Shown here: in pieces, positions 44,742 through 54,117 of the stretch
Numbering within the stretch: position 1 is the stretch's first letter
How the letters are laid out: each line of letters opens with the position of its first letter
NCBI GenBank assembly: GCA_963704615.1
Contig: OY969923.1
Span: 1,860,001 to 1,924,000 of the forward strand
Length of the DNA stretch: 64,000 nucleotides
DNA from: Bog-756 sp963704615
GTDB lineage: Bacteria; Actinomycetota; Acidimicrobiia; Acidimicrobiales; RAAP-2
Reading direction: 5' to 3'
Made by a program: the position numbers and the translations under genes
The notes under the pieces: model-generated
Database searches by the model: none
What the model saw: the letters and a program-made list of their open reading frames with translations, nothing else
What the model was told of the DNA's origin: nothing

Positions 44742-44778
44742 GGGCGCCATCCTCCTTTCTCGTTGTGGTGCGGCGTGA

Positions 44779-45961
44779 TCAGTCTCTCGGTAACCCGAGC
44801 ACGCGCTCGCCGACCAGGGTCCGCTGCACCTCGCTGGTGCCGCCGAAGATCGACGACGCCTGATAGTAGAGCCACGACCGTTGCCACATGCCGTCCCCCG
44901 GGTTGTCTGTGGCGCCCTGCCAGAGAGGAGCGGCAGGCCCCAGAACGGTCAAGGCCGTCTCGTGGAGTCGCTTGGACATCTCGCTCCAGTACAGCTTGAG
45001 GGCACTTCCTTCGGGGCCTGGTGCCTCTCCCCGTTCGAGCCGGGTCAGGGTTCGCCAGTTGGCCAACTGGAAGAGCTTGACCTCGATGTAGGCCTCAGCG
45101 ACGCGCTGTCGGACATCCCATCCCTCGAGCCCTGCGGGTTGGGAGGCGGCCAGATCGAGCAGGGCATTCAGCAACTGGATATGAATGCCCAGCTGGCGCG
45201 GGTTGACCCCCCGCTCGTGGGCCAAGGTCGAGTTGGCCACCGTCCAGCCGCTACCGGCCTGTCCGATGAGCTGGGCATCCGGCACGAAGACGGCGTCGAG
45301 GACAACCTCGTTGAACTCGGCCTCGCCCGTGATCTGGACGAGAGGGCGGACCTCGACGCCCGGAGCGTGCATGTCGACGGCCAGGCAGGACAGCCCTTGT
45401 TGACGTTTGGGAGCGTCGGGGTCGCTCCGGGCCAGGCACAGCCCCCAATCGGCGAACTGTGCGTAGGAGGTCCACACCTTGTGCCCGGTCACCTGGAATC
45501 CTCCGTCGACGCGCTCTGCTCGGGTGGTCAGCGAGGCGAGATCGCTGCCCGCCTCGGGCTCGCTGAACAGCTGACACCAGAGCTCGTCCGCTCCCAGTAT
45601 GGGCGGGAGCCACGAAGCGCGCTGCTCCGGAGAACCATGGGCGAACAGGGTGGGGCCCACCAGGTTGATGCCGATGCGACCGACCAGCTCGGGGGCCCGG
45701 GCCCGGGCCATCTCCTCAGTAACCAGAAAGTGCTCGGTGGGGCCGAGACCGCTGTCCGCCGAGTTCGATCGGCCAGGTGACCCCGACCCATCGATCCGCA
45801 GCCAGCTGTGCCTGCCACACTCGGCCAAACGCCACCCGCTGGGCGAGGTCCGTGGTTCGCGTCGGTGGCTCGGTCCCGTACTCCCAGGGCAGGTTGGCGA
45901 CGAGCCACTCATGCAGTTCGGCTTGGAGCTGGCGCTGCTCCGGCGTGATCTGGAGATCCAT
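44779..45961 (-). CDS. acyl-CoA dehydrogenase, one frame break
   Basis: Acyl-CoA dehydrogenase of about 393 residues. ATG 45961 begins DLQITPEQRQLQAELHEWLVANLPW and reads to VGVTWPIELGG. Near 45757 one extra base (A in GGACAGCGG) shifts the frame. It resumes GLGPTEHFLVTEEMARARAPELVGRIGINLVGPTLFAHG, then CQLFSEPEAGSDLASLTTRAERVDGGFQVTGHKVWTSYAQFADWGLCLARSD. The tail is FGGTSEVQRTLVGERVLGLPRD. This is the GGTSE-tailed chain type that pairs with a smaller TWDHD/TWEHD chain, here the divergent gene at 46058. It is the only clear indel outside 13-25 kb apart from the serine tract and the amine-oxidase start. Confidence 0.85.
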
Positions 45962-46043
45962 CCCCGTTCAGCTTGGCACAGCCGTTCCCACCCCCGTTCC
46001 GAGATCGTCGGGCCCGGCGTCGCCGGACGGTGTGGGCTGACCC

Positions 46044-46049
46044 TAAGCT
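46044..46049 (+). promoter_or_regulatory. putative -10 element (TAAGCT)
   Basis: TANNNT hexamer eight bases before GTG 46058, in the 96-base gap between the two divergent dehydrogenase genes; predicts a leaderless mRNA. Confidence 0.4.
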
Positions 46050-46057
46050 TCCCGGCC

Positions 46058-47224
46058 GTGGACTTCGACCTCTCGGCCGAGCAGAAGGATCTGCGCGGCG
46101 CTGCGGCCGAACTTCTCGACCGCCTGGCCACCCCGAATCAGGTCCGGGCGTTCGTCGGGCCCGGCATGGAGGCCGACGGTCGCACCTCTTCGGGCGGCGG
46201 ACCGGGGAACCACCGTGCCGTCGGCTACGACCCGGTGTTGTGGGAGGCCATGTCCGAGCAGGGATGGCTGGCCGTCGAGAGGACCGAGGATGAGGGCGGA
46301 CTCGGGCTGGGCATGGTCGAGGTGGCTGTGCTGTGCGAGGAGCTCGGCCGTCGAGTGGCCCCGGCGCCCTACGTGCCGACCATCCTCGGCCAGGGTGCCT
46401 TGCACGAGGCGGCGGGGGACCCCGGCCTTTCGACTGATGCCCGCGAGGCAGCCGGGGAGTGGGCTACCCGGATGTCGGCTGGTGAGGCAGTCGGATGCAT
46501 CGCCTGGGCACTCGGCCCCGGAGGGATCTCCGCTCGGTCCGAGGACGGCCGGTGGTGGCTCACCGGCCGTCCCGAGCCGACCCTCTACGCATCGGTAGCC
46601 GACGTCGCCGTGGTGGTGTGTGCCGACGCGGTCTACGCGTTGGCCATGGAGGAAGGAGAGCGACCGCCGGCGGAGCCGGCAATGGACCGCACCCGACCCG
46701 TGGCCTGGCTTAGGTTGGCGGGGACACCCGCCCACCGGATCGGTGATGCGAAGGCGGCCGCCAGTCTGTGCGACCGGTTGGCCACTGTCACCTCTGCCGA
46801 GATGCTCGGGGCGGCGACCCAGGTTCTCGAGATGAGCACCGAGTATGCCAAGGTGCGACGGCAGTTCGGGCATCCCATCGGGAGCTTTCAGGCCATCAAG
46901 CACCGACTGGCCGACGCCCTGGTCGACGTCGAGGGCATGCGCTCGAGCACCTACTACGCCGCCTGGTGCCTGGCCTCCGACGACCCCGACGCTTCTCTGG
47001 CCACCTCTCTGGCCAAGGCCTGGTGTTCGGACGCGTCACGACGGGTCATGGCTTCCGGCTTGCAGGTGCACGGTGGCATCGGGTTCACCTGGGACCACGA
47101 TCTCCACCTCTACCTCAAACGGGCGCAGCTCGACGCCGTCAGTTTCGGCGACGCCTCATGGCACCGCGATCGGATCGCCGGCATGTTGGTCGAACGGATG
47201 GACGAGGGAACGCGACCCTTCTGA
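46058..47224 (+). CDS. acyl-CoA dehydrogenase (partner chain)
   Basis: Intact dehydrogenase chain, 388 residues from GTG 46058 (DFDLSAEQKDLRGAAAELLDRLATP). Features: GWLAVERTEDEGGLGLGMVEVAVLCEELGRRVAPAPYVPT, EYAKVRRQFGHPIGSFQAIKHRLADALVDVEGM, LQVHGGIGFTWDHDLHLYLKRAQLDAVSFG. The acid in TWDHD is Asp where related chains have Glu. Length and motifs match the smaller subunit of alpha2beta2 acyl-CoA dehydrogenases. Divergent from its probable partner at 44779, with 96 bases between starts. Confidence 0.9.
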   Translation: MDFDLSAEQKDLRGAAAELLDRLATPNQVRAFVGPGMEADGRTSSGGGPGNHRAVGYDPVLWEAMSEQGWLAVERTEDEGGLGLGMVEVAVLCEELGRRVAPAPYVPTILGQGALHEAAGDPGLSTDAREAAGEWATRMSAGEAVGCIAWALGPGGISARSEDGRWWLTGRPEPTLYASVADVAVVVCADAVYALAMEEGERPPAEPAMDRTRPVAWLRLAGTPAHRIGDAKAAASLCDRLATVTSAEMLGAATQVLEMSTEYAKVRRQFGHPIGSFQAIKHRLADALVDVEGMRSSTYYAAWCLASDDPDASLATSLAKAWCSDASRRVMASGLQVHGGIGFTWDHDLHLYLKRAQLDAVSFGDASWHRDRIAGMLVERMDEGTRPF

Positions 47225-47334
47225 TCCGGGCGTCGGATCCACTCGTCTGCCGGGCGTCGGATCCGTGCCGTCACCGGCCTCTGATCCATGCGGAGGTGGC
47301 GTCGGCGGCCCCTGGGAGATTCCGGACCGACTGC

Positions 47335-47340
47335 TAGTCT
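47335..47340 (+). promoter_or_regulatory. putative -10 element (TAGTCT)
   Basis: Same hexamer as before 38330, here 49 bases upstream of ATG 47390, which has its own AAAAGGGGG ribosome site; would give a leader of about 40 bases. Confidence 0.35.
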
Positions 47341-47389
47341 TGCGCCTGCGCTGGCCCGGGAGGACGGGCAACGAGGCAAAAGGGGGCGT

Positions 47390-48763
47390 ATGGCCTGGGA
47401 CTTCTCCACCGAACCGGAATTCCAGAAGCAGCTGGACTGGATGGACGAGTTCGTGGCCGAAGAGGTCGAGCCGATCGATCTCCTCTGGGGCGGGATGACC
47501 TACCATCCGCTCGACGCCGAGCTCCGGGCGATCGTCGATCCGCTCAAGCAGGAAGTGCGCGATCGGAGTCTGTGGGCGTGCCATCTCGGACCTGAGCTCG
47601 GCGGGCAGGGATACGGGCAGGTCAAGTTGGCCCTGATGAACGAGATCCTGGGCCGATCACACTGGGCCCCGATCATCTTCGGCACCCAGGCCCCCGACAC
47701 CGGCAACGCCGAGATCATCGCCCACTACGGCACCGACGAGCAGAAGGAGAAGTACCTCCGTCCCCTCCTCGAAGGGGAGATCTTCTCGTGCTACTCGATG
47801 ACCGAGCCTCAGGGCGGGTCGGACCCGGCTCTGTTCGAGACCACGGCCACCCGGGACGGTGACCAATGGGTCATCAACGGGTGGAAGTTCTTCTCCTCCA
47901 ACGCCAGGACCTCCAGCTTCCTCATCGTGATGGCCATCACCGACCTCGACACCGACGTCTACCACGGCATGTCGATGTTCCTGGTGCCGACGGACACACC
48001 CGGGGTGCAGATCGAGCGCAACATCGGTCTCATGGGTGAGCGAGTCCCCGGCGGAGGTATGCATGCCCTGATCCATTACAACGACGTCCGAGTTCCCGCC
48101 GAGAGCCTCCTCGGTGGTGAGGGCCAGGCTTTCGTGATCGCCCAGACCCGGCTGGGTGGTGGGCGGGTCCACCACGCCATGCGAACCGTCGGGGTGGCCC
48201 GCAAGGCGCTCGACATGCTCGCTGAACGGGCGGTGAGCAGGAAGACGCGTGACGGGGTCCTGGCCGACAAGCAGAGTGTCCGCGACTACGTGGCTGACTC
48301 GTACATCGAGTTGACGCAGTTCCGACTGCTGGTCATGTACGTGGCCTGGTGCATCGACCAGGGTCACGACCCCCGGTCTGTCCGCCGCGACATCGCGGCC
48401 ATCAAGGTGCTGACGCCCCAGGTCCTTCATGATGTGACCCAGAGGGCCATCCAGGTCCACGGCGCACTCGGGGTGTCCGACGAGATGCCCCTGGGCGGCA
48501 TGTGGATGACCGCGCCGATCATGGGTCTGGTCGATGGGCCCACTGAGGTCCATCGCAACACCGTGGCCCGCCAGGTTCTGAGGACCTACCAGCCAGTCGA
48601 CGGACTGTGGCCCAGCCAGCACCTGCCCACGCGCGTCGCCGAGGCTCGCAAGAAGTACGCAGATCACCCGGGGGCTCTGGCCAGCGCGGTCGGCGCCCCA
48701 CGGGGGGACCAGGCGGGGACCGACGAGGCCGGCAACCTCGAGCACGAGGTCGGGAACCTGTGA
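47390..48763 (+). CDS. acyl-CoA dehydrogenase, ACAD10/11-like
   Basis: Dehydrogenase-fold protein of 457 residues. ATG 47390 follows AAAAGGGGG. Features: WDFSTEPEFQKQLDWMDEFVAEEVEPID, CHLGPELGGQGYGQVKLALMNEILGRSHWAP, SCYSMTEPQGGSDPALFETTATRDGD, NGWKFFSSNARTSSFLIVMAITD, and RVHHAMRTVGVARKALDMLAERAVSRKT. Also HGALGVSDEMPLGGMWMTAPIMGLVDGPTEVHRNTVARQVLR. The PLGGMWM and DGPTEVHR signatures and a coupled phosphotransferase gene match ACAD10/11, where human enzymes fuse the same two domains to process 4-hydroxyacyl-CoA through a 4-phospho intermediate. The C-terminal 40 residues are acidic and low in complexity. Confidence 0.9.
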   Translation: MAWDFSTEPEFQKQLDWMDEFVAEEVEPIDLLWGGMTYHPLDAELRAIVDPLKQEVRDRSLWACHLGPELGGQGYGQVKLALMNEILGRSHWAPIIFGTQAPDTGNAEIIAHYGTDEQKEKYLRPLLEGEIFSCYSMTEPQGGSDPALFETTATRDGDQWVINGWKFFSSNARTSSFLIVMAITDLDTDVYHGMSMFLVPTDTPGVQIERNIGLMGERVPGGGMHALIHYNDVRVPAESLLGGEGQAFVIAQTRLGGGRVHHAMRTVGVARKALDMLAERAVSRKTRDGVLADKQSVRDYVADSYIELTQFRLLVMYVAWCIDQGHDPRSVRRDIAAIKVLTPQVLHDVTQRAIQVHGALGVSDEMPLGGMWMTAPIMGLVDGPTEVHRNTVARQVLRTYQPVDGLWPSQHLPTRVAEARKKYADHPGALASAVGAPRGDQAGTDEAGNLEHEVGNL

Positions 48764-49854
48764 GCAGCGAGACAGCCAACGGCTCTGGAGGCGGCGGCGA
48801 CGTGGTGGACGAGGCCCACTCCACCATCGACCCCGGCCGCTTGGGTCGGTGGATGGACGAGCAAGGACTGGCCGGGGCCGGCGCACCCCTCGAGGCGCGG
48901 TTCATCACCGGGGGCGCCTCCAACGATCTCTTCGAGATCACCCGGGACGGACTCCGGTGCGCGCTCCGACGTCCGCCCGAACCGGTGCCGGCGGGGCGCA
49001 ACGAGACCATGTTGCGGGAATACCGCCTTCTGGCCGCATTGGGCGACACCGACGTCCCTCACGCACGGGTGCTGGCCGGCTGCGACGATCCCGATGTGAT
49101 TGGCGGCTGTTTCTATCTGATGGAGTTCGTCGACGGCTGGTCGCCCATCCAAGAGGGCAGCGTGTGGCCAGAGCCGTTCGTCACCGACTTGGAGGCTCGG
49201 CGCGGCCTGGCCTTCCAGTTGGTCGACGGCATCGCCCGGCTCTCCCGTGTGGACTGGGAGGCCCGAGGACTCGAGGGGTTCGGGAAGCCCGATGGTTTTC
49301 ACGAGCGGCAGGTCGACCGCTGGCTCGGCCACCTCGCCGCCGTGCAGTTCCGCCCGCTGCCCGGTATCGACGAGGCCGCCGCATGGCTCCGGACCCACAA
49401 GCCCCGGACCTACCGCCCCGGCATCATGCACGGGGACTATCAATTCGCGAACGTCATGTTCCAGCACGGTGCCCCGGCACGTCTGGCCGCCATCGTGGAC
49501 TGGGAGATGGCCACGGTCGGCGATCCTTTGCTCGATCTGGGCTGGGTGGTCAACGGATGGCCCGACGACACCTCGCCGGCGGGCGAGGGCACGGTCAGCT
49601 ACGTGGACTACACCGGAATGCCTTCCAAGGACGAGCTGCTCGACTACTACGCCACCCACAGCGGCCGTCCGGTTGACGAGATCGACTACTACGTCATCCT
49701 GGCCCGCTTCAAGCTGGCCATCGTCCTCGAAGCGGGCTACGCCCGGGTGGTCCAGGGCGAAGCCGCCAACCCCAAGATGGCCATGTTCGGCGATGTGGTG
49801 CTTGAGATGGCGGCCAAGGCGGCAGAGCTGGCCGGCACCACCTCCCTCCGGTGA
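48760..49854 (+). CDS. APH/ChoK-family phosphotransferase paired with ACAD11-like dehydrogenase
   Basis: Kinase-like protein of 364 residues, GTG 48760 overlapping the dehydrogenase stop. Features: FITGGASNDLFEITRDGLRCALRRPP (nucleotide loop region), FYLMEFVDGW, catalytic loop IMHGDYQFANVMFQ (HGDxxxxN, about residue 225), and metal-binding IVDWEMATVGDPLLDLGW. In ACAD10/11 and in levulinate catabolism, an APH-like kinase phosphorylates the 4-hydroxyacyl-CoA. The coupling here makes that the best role. Aminoglycoside resistance is unlikely: this branch is metabolic. Confidence 0.9.
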   Translation: MSSETANGSGGGGDVVDEAHSTIDPGRLGRWMDEQGLAGAGAPLEARFITGGASNDLFEITRDGLRCALRRPPEPVPAGRNETMLREYRLLAALGDTDVPHARVLAGCDDPDVIGGCFYLMEFVDGWSPIQEGSVWPEPFVTDLEARRGLAFQLVDGIARLSRVDWEARGLEGFGKPDGFHERQVDRWLGHLAAVQFRPLPGIDEAAAWLRTHKPRTYRPGIMHGDYQFANVMFQHGAPARLAAIVDWEMATVGDPLLDLGWVVNGWPDDTSPAGEGTVSYVDYTGMPSKDELLDYYATHSGRPVDEIDYYVILARFKLAIVLEAGYARVVQGEAANPKMAMFGDVVLEMAAKAAELAGTTSLR

Positions 49855-49870
49855 CTTGGTAGAGGACGCC

Positions 49871-50668
49871 GTGTCCGCCGAGGGTGAGAACTGGTCGAGC
49901 GGGTCGAGCCGGCCGGGTGGCGATCGCTTCGACCTCAGCGGCAAGGTGGCCCTGGTAACCGGGGGAAGTCGCGGTCTCGGGCGGGCCATGGCGCTCGGTT
50001 TCGCCGAGGCGGGGGCCGACGTGATCATTGCCAGCCGCAAGCTCGACGCCTGTCAGGTGGCGGCCGCAGAGGTCGAGGCCCGGGGCCGACGGGCCCTGGC
50101 CGTCGCCTGCAACGTCAATCGCTGGCCGGAGCTCGACCACCTCGTCGACGCCGCCTACGACGCCTTTGGCCGGCTCGACGTGCTGGTCAACAACGCGGGC
50201 ATGTCCCTCCTCTACCGCGACCTCGGCGAAGTGACCGAAGCCATGTGGGACAAGGTGGTGGACCTCAACCTGAAGGGCCCCTTCCGTCTCAGCACGTTGG
50301 TGGCGCCCCGCATGGCGGCCGACGGGGGAGGCTCCATCATCAACGTCTCCAGCACCGGATCGATCCGACCCGCACCTTTCATGCTGCCCTATGACGCGGC
50401 CAAGGCCGGGCTCAACGCACTGACCGTCGGATTCGCCCATGCCTACGGGCCGACCGTGCGGGTCAACTGCATCATGGCCGGGCCCTTCTTCACCGATGTG
50501 GCCCAGCACTGGGACCTCGAGTCGTTCGAGGCAGCCGCCCGAGCGCGCCACGCCCTGCAACGAGGGGGCCAGCCCGACGAGATCGTGGGTGCTGCCCTCT
50601 ACTTCGCCTCGGACGCTTCGAGCTACACCACCGGAGCGGTCCTGCGAGTGGACGGCGGCATCCCCTGA
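49871..50668 (+). CDS. SDR family oxidoreductase
   Basis: Complete short-chain dehydrogenase, about 265 residues. GTG 49871 follows AGAGGA; TTG 49856 is a weaker alternative. Cofactor loop VALVTGGSRGLGRAMAL, NNAGMSLLY, a Ser in NVSSTGS, catalytic YDAAKAGL near residue 178, VNCIMAGPFFTD and the C-terminal GAVLRVDGGIP. It is co-directional with and 16 bases after the phosphotransferase, so likely the next step (alcohol or 3-hydroxyacyl oxidation) of the same route. Confidence 0.9.
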   Translation: MSAEGENWSSGSSRPGGDRFDLSGKVALVTGGSRGLGRAMALGFAEAGADVIIASRKLDACQVAAAEVEARGRRALAVACNVNRWPELDHLVDAAYDAFGRLDVLVNNAGMSLLYRDLGEVTEAMWDKVVDLNLKGPFRLSTLVAPRMAADGGGSIINVSSTGSIRPAPFMLPYDAAKAGLNALTVGFAHAYGPTVRVNCIMAGPFFTDVAQHWDLESFEAAARARHALQRGGQPDEIVGAALYFASDASSYTTGAVLRVDGGIP

Positions 50669-50710
50669 GGGTGTCGTCGGGCGCCGCCCGGGCCGGTCTG
50701 CGTGTCGGGC

Positions 50711-52444
50711 TCAGGCGCCGTCGCTGGTCCCGGGCACCGTCACCGTGTCGGTATCGACTCCCGACCGCAGCACTGTTCCCGGCGTCGCCCCCGTGAGCTG
50801 GCCTTGCCGGGCGATCTCGGTTCCGTTCACCAGGACGTGCTCGATGCCCTCAGCCTCGGCGTAGAGCCGGCTGGCCCCACCGGGCAGGTCGTCGCGAGTG
50901 TGTTCGCGTCCGTGGCCCACCCGGCCGGGGTCGAGCACCACCAGGTCGGCGAACCATCCCTCCGCGATCCGACCCCGGTGGCGCAGGCCGTAGAGGCGGG
51001 CGGGCACGTCTGTCAGCTCGCGTATGGCCGCCTCCCAACTGAGCAGTCCCCGCTTGCGGACGCCGTCCCCCAGCATGGAAGTCGAGTAGACAGCCCCGCA
51101 CATCATGTCGAGGTGGGCGCCGGCGTCGGAACCCCCCACCACGGTCCGCGGGTCCTGCCACACCTGGGCGCGAAGCTCCCAGTCGGCCTCCGACTCGGGG
51201 ATCGGGGGACGGAGTCCGGTGCGCAGGCGGTCGGCCAGGACGACCTCGACCAGCGCATCGAAAGGGTCGAGACCCCGCTCGGCGGCGATGTCGCCAACTG
51301 TCCGTCCCGCCAGTCCGGCGTTGGTCTCGCTGAAGGTCTCGTCGATGACCAGGTTCTGCCAGTTGGCTAGGGCGGCGAGGATGCCGGCTTCCTCGGAGTG
51401 AGCCGCCTCGTCGAGACGCTTCCGCACGGAAGGATCGGCGAGGCGCGCCATCCGCTCGGGAATCGGCAGCGCGAACACCTCACGCCAGCCAGGAAGCCCG
51501 TCAATGACCGCGCCATGCTCGAACGAGAGGCGGATCTTCATGGTGTGGGGCAGGGTCAGAGCCACAACCTTCGCGCCGCGCTTTTCTGCTGCCGAGGACG
51601 CCTCGAGCTGATGTTCGCAGGCGGCCGGGTTGTACGCGGAGACACCCAGCACGTTCCAGTTGGCCGGTCGGTTGGCCAGCAGGGAGAGGGAGCCCATCAA
51701 CTCCACTTCGTCGTCGGTGAACCCGTTGAGGCACCCGGGGATGATGAGCTCGAGCGTGGTTCCGGGGTGGGCGGCCAACGCCCCGCACAGGGCCTCGAGT
51801 TCGCTGCGCCCCGCTGATCGGGACGGAACCGGCTGGCCGTCCCCGTCGTTGTGGGTGTGGGCCTGGGAGGTCGAGAATCCCAGCGCCCCTTCATCGAAGG
51901 ATCGCCGTGCTAGAGCCACCATGCCGGCCACCTGGGCGTCGGAAGCCGGTGTCCCCACGGCCGCGTCGCCCATGACCGCCCGGCGCAGTGTGGAGTGCCC
52001 CACCAGGAACCCGGCGTTGACCCCGATGTGCCCGTCGAACCGTCCCAGCCATTCACCGAACGAGCTCCACGACCAGTCCAGCTTTTCGAGCGCCGCCAGG
52101 GGCATTCCTTCCACCCGCGCCATCATGCGGGCCAGGTAGTCGGCGTGGTCGCGACCAGCGGGAGCCAAGGAGAAGCCACAGTTGCCGCCGATGATCGTGG
52201 TCACCCCGTGGAGAGGCGACGGACTGGCCGACGAGTCCCACGACAGCTGGGCGTCGTAGTGGGTGTGGAGATCGACAAAACCGGGGGTCACCATCAGCCC
52301 GTCGGCGTCGATGGTGTGAGCGGCGGCCTCGTCGACGTCGCCGACAGCCACCACCCGGCCCTGTCGGACGCCGACGTCGGCCTGGCGCGCCGGGGCCCCG
52401 GTCCCGTCCACCACGGTTCCACCGCGGAGGACCAGGTCGAGCAT
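50711..52444 (-). CDS. D-aminoacylase-like amidohydrolase (N-acyl-D-amino-acid deacylase family)
   Basis: Zinc amidohydrolase of about 577 residues from ATG 52444. Start: LDLVLRGGTVVDGTGAPARQADVGVRQGRVVAVGD, then metal motif VTPGFVDLHTHYDAQLSWD, NCGFSLAPAG, GALGFSTSQAHTH. Then GLDPFDALVEVVLADRLRTG, VVGGSDAGAHLDMMCG with the catalytic Asp, and a C-terminal small beta-domain (GRIAEGWFADLVVLDPGRVG). Within this family many members act on substrates other than N-acyl-D-amino acids, so the name is a family label. The ATG overlaps the upstream aldehyde dehydrogenase stop (TGATG), so the two are coupled. Confidence 0.87.
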   Translation of the reverse strand: MLDLVLRGGTVVDGTGAPARQADVGVRQGRVVAVGDVDEAAAHTIDADGLMVTPGFVDLHTHYDAQLSWDSSASPSPLHGVTTIIGGNCGFSLAPAGRDHADYLARMMARVEGMPLAALEKLDWSWSSFGEWLGRFDGHIGVNAGFLVGHSTLRRAVMGDAAVGTPASDAQVAGMVALARRSFDEGALGFSTSQAHTHNDGDGQPVPSRSAGRSELEALCGALAAHPGTTLELIIPGCLNGFTDDEVELMGSLSLLANRPANWNVLGVSAYNPAACEHQLEASSAAEKRGAKVVALTLPHTMKIRLSFEHGAVIDGLPGWREVFALPIPERMARLADPSVRKRLDEAAHSEEAGILAALANWQNLVIDETFSETNAGLAGRTVGDIAAERGLDPFDALVEVVLADRLRTGLRPPIPESEADWELRAQVWQDPRTVVGGSDAGAHLDMMCGAVYSTSMLGDGVRKRGLLSWEAAIRELTDVPARLYGLRHRGRIAEGWFADLVVLDPGRVGHGREHTRDDLPGGASRLYAEAEGIEHVLVNGTEIARQGQLTGATPGTVLRSGVDTDTVTVPGTSDGA

Positions 52445-53910
52445 CAACGATCTCCCGGTACCGACGCGCCGAGGATCGCCTTCGGCCGGGTGAAGGCGAG
52501 CATGCCCTCGGTCCCGAGCTCGAGCCCGAATCCGGACTGCTTCCATCCCCCGAACGGGGCCCGGAAGTCCATGGCGCCGGGACCGTGCGAATTCACGAAC
52601 ACGGTGCCAGCCACCAGCCGTCCGGCGACGTCAGCGGCCAGCTGCGCGTCGGCCGTCCAGATCGATGCGCCCAGCCCGAAGGAGGTGTCGTTCCCTCGGG
52701 TCACCGCATCGTCAATGTCCCGGTACCCGAGCACGGGGAGCGCGGGTGCGAACTGTTCGTCGGTGACGATGGTGGCTCCGTCGGGCGCCCCTTCGACGAT
52801 GGCCGGCAACACGAAGTAGCCCTCGGCCCCGGCGTCCTCGGCCCGAAGCGACCCGGGGCGGTGCACCTTGGCGCCCAGGGAGGCGGCCTCGTCGAGCATC
52901 TTCTCCACCCGCCGACGAGCCGAATCCTGGTGGACGGGACCCATGGTCACCTCGTCGGCCAAGCCGTCCCCGACCACGGCGGCGCGGGTCCGTTCGACGA
53001 GCGCCTCGACCAGATCGGCCACCTTGTCCTCGGGGGCGTAGACGCGCTTGATGGCCGTGCACACCTGGCCGCTGGTGATGAAGGCGGCATCGAAGATCAT
53101 TCCCGCCAACTGGTCGTCGATGGCCACGTCCGGCGCCACGATGGCCGGGTCGTTGCCGCCCAACTCGAGGACCAGTGGTGTCAGCCCGCTTGCCGCCTGG
53201 GCCATCACCGCGCTGCCGGTGGCCACTCCTCCGGTCAGGGAGACCATGCCCACGCCGAGGTGGCTGACGAGAGCCTGGCCCAGCTCGGGGCCTGGGCCGT
53301 TGATGGCGTTGAGGACGCCGGCCGGAAGCCCATCGGCCAGTGCGGCAGCCAAGCCCAACACTGCCCCTGGACAGGTCGGAGGGGTCTTGATGACCACGGT
53401 GTTGCCGGCCAGCAGGGCGGGCAGCACCTTGTTGGCCAGCACCGAGAGCGGCCAGTTGAAGGGAAGAATGGCCGCCACCACGCCGTGGGGCTCTCGGACC
53501 ACGCGGGACATCTGCCCACCGTCCACCCACGTCCGCTCGGCGAGTGCTTCGTCGACCAGAGGGGCGAAGGCCGCCGCCATGCCTCCCACCGTCCCCGCAT
53601 CGAACTGCGACTCCCACAGGACCTTGCCGTGTTCGCGGGTCAGCAGGGTTGCCAACTGTGCGGCATCGGCGACTTCGGCGGCGGCCCCGGCCGCGGCACA
53701 GACCAGGGCGGCACGCTCGGAGCGTGGAAGTGCAGCCCACCGAGGCTGGGCGCTACGAGCGGCGCGGACAGCCCGGTCGACCTGCTCGACCGAGGCGGCG
53801 GGGGCGTCGAGCACGATCTCGGCCGGTCGGGCCGGGTTGCGCACCGGATAGGTGCCGGCGTCACCCGGGACCACCTTCCCGTCGATGACCAGCCCGATGG
53901 CTGTGTCCAC
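52444..53910 (-). CDS. aldehyde dehydrogenase family protein
   Basis: Aldehyde dehydrogenase of 488 residues. GTG 53910 has GGGGAGGA upstream. Motifs: ILPFNWPLSVLANKVLPALLAGNTVVIKTPPTCPG, LTGGVATGSAVMAQAA, LVLELGGNDPAIVAPDVA (general base Glu), and ITSGQVCTAIKRVYAP with the catalytic Cys near residue 284. The end is DFRAPFGGWKQSGFGLELGTEGMLAF. The LPFNWP start of the cofactor strand (usually PWNFP) is a mild variant. It probably oxidises an aldehyde released by, or supplied to, the coupled amidohydrolase pathway. Confidence 0.92.
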   Translation of the reverse strand: MDTAIGLVIDGKVVPGDAGTYPVRNPARPAEIVLDAPAASVEQVDRAVRAARSAQPRWAALPRSERAALVCAAAGAAAEVADAAQLATLLTREHGKVLWESQFDAGTVGGMAAAFAPLVDEALAERTWVDGGQMSRVVREPHGVVAAILPFNWPLSVLANKVLPALLAGNTVVIKTPPTCPGAVLGLAAALADGLPAGVLNAINGPGPELGQALVSHLGVGMVSLTGGVATGSAVMAQAASGLTPLVLELGGNDPAIVAPDVAIDDQLAGMIFDAAFITSGQVCTAIKRVYAPEDKVADLVEALVERTRAAVVGDGLADEVTMGPVHQDSARRRVEKMLDEAASLGAKVHRPGSLRAEDAGAEGYFVLPAIVEGAPDGATIVTDEQFAPALPVLGYRDIDDAVTRGNDTSFGLGASIWTADAQLAADVAGRLVAGTVFVNSHGPGAMDFRAPFGGWKQSGFGLELGTEGMLAFTRPKAILGASVPGDR

Positions 53911-54102
53911 GTCCCAATCCTCCCCTTCTCGGCCAACTCAGCCGTGCCCGGATGCTACTCAGTACCGCTCGAGTCAGCGAGGTCCCGGGTTCCGCCGTGG
54001 TCGCAGCCCAGCCCGTTCCTGCCCACCATGCCGGGGACAGAACCCGCACCGGGATCGGGCATCGCCACCGGCATGCCGACGCCCCTCTGTCACCGGGCGC
54101 AT

Positions 54103-54108
54103 TAGCGT
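54103..54108 (+). promoter_or_regulatory. putative -10 element (TAGCGT)
   Basis: TANNNT hexamer nine bases before ATG 54118, without a ribosome site between them. Confidence 0.38.
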
Positions 54109-54117
54109 GCGGTGGCG

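Noticed and set aside
48760..49854. Aminoglycoside resistance gene
   Set aside because: The APH fold is real, but coupling to an ACAD11-like dehydrogenase indicates a metabolic acyl-CoA kinase.
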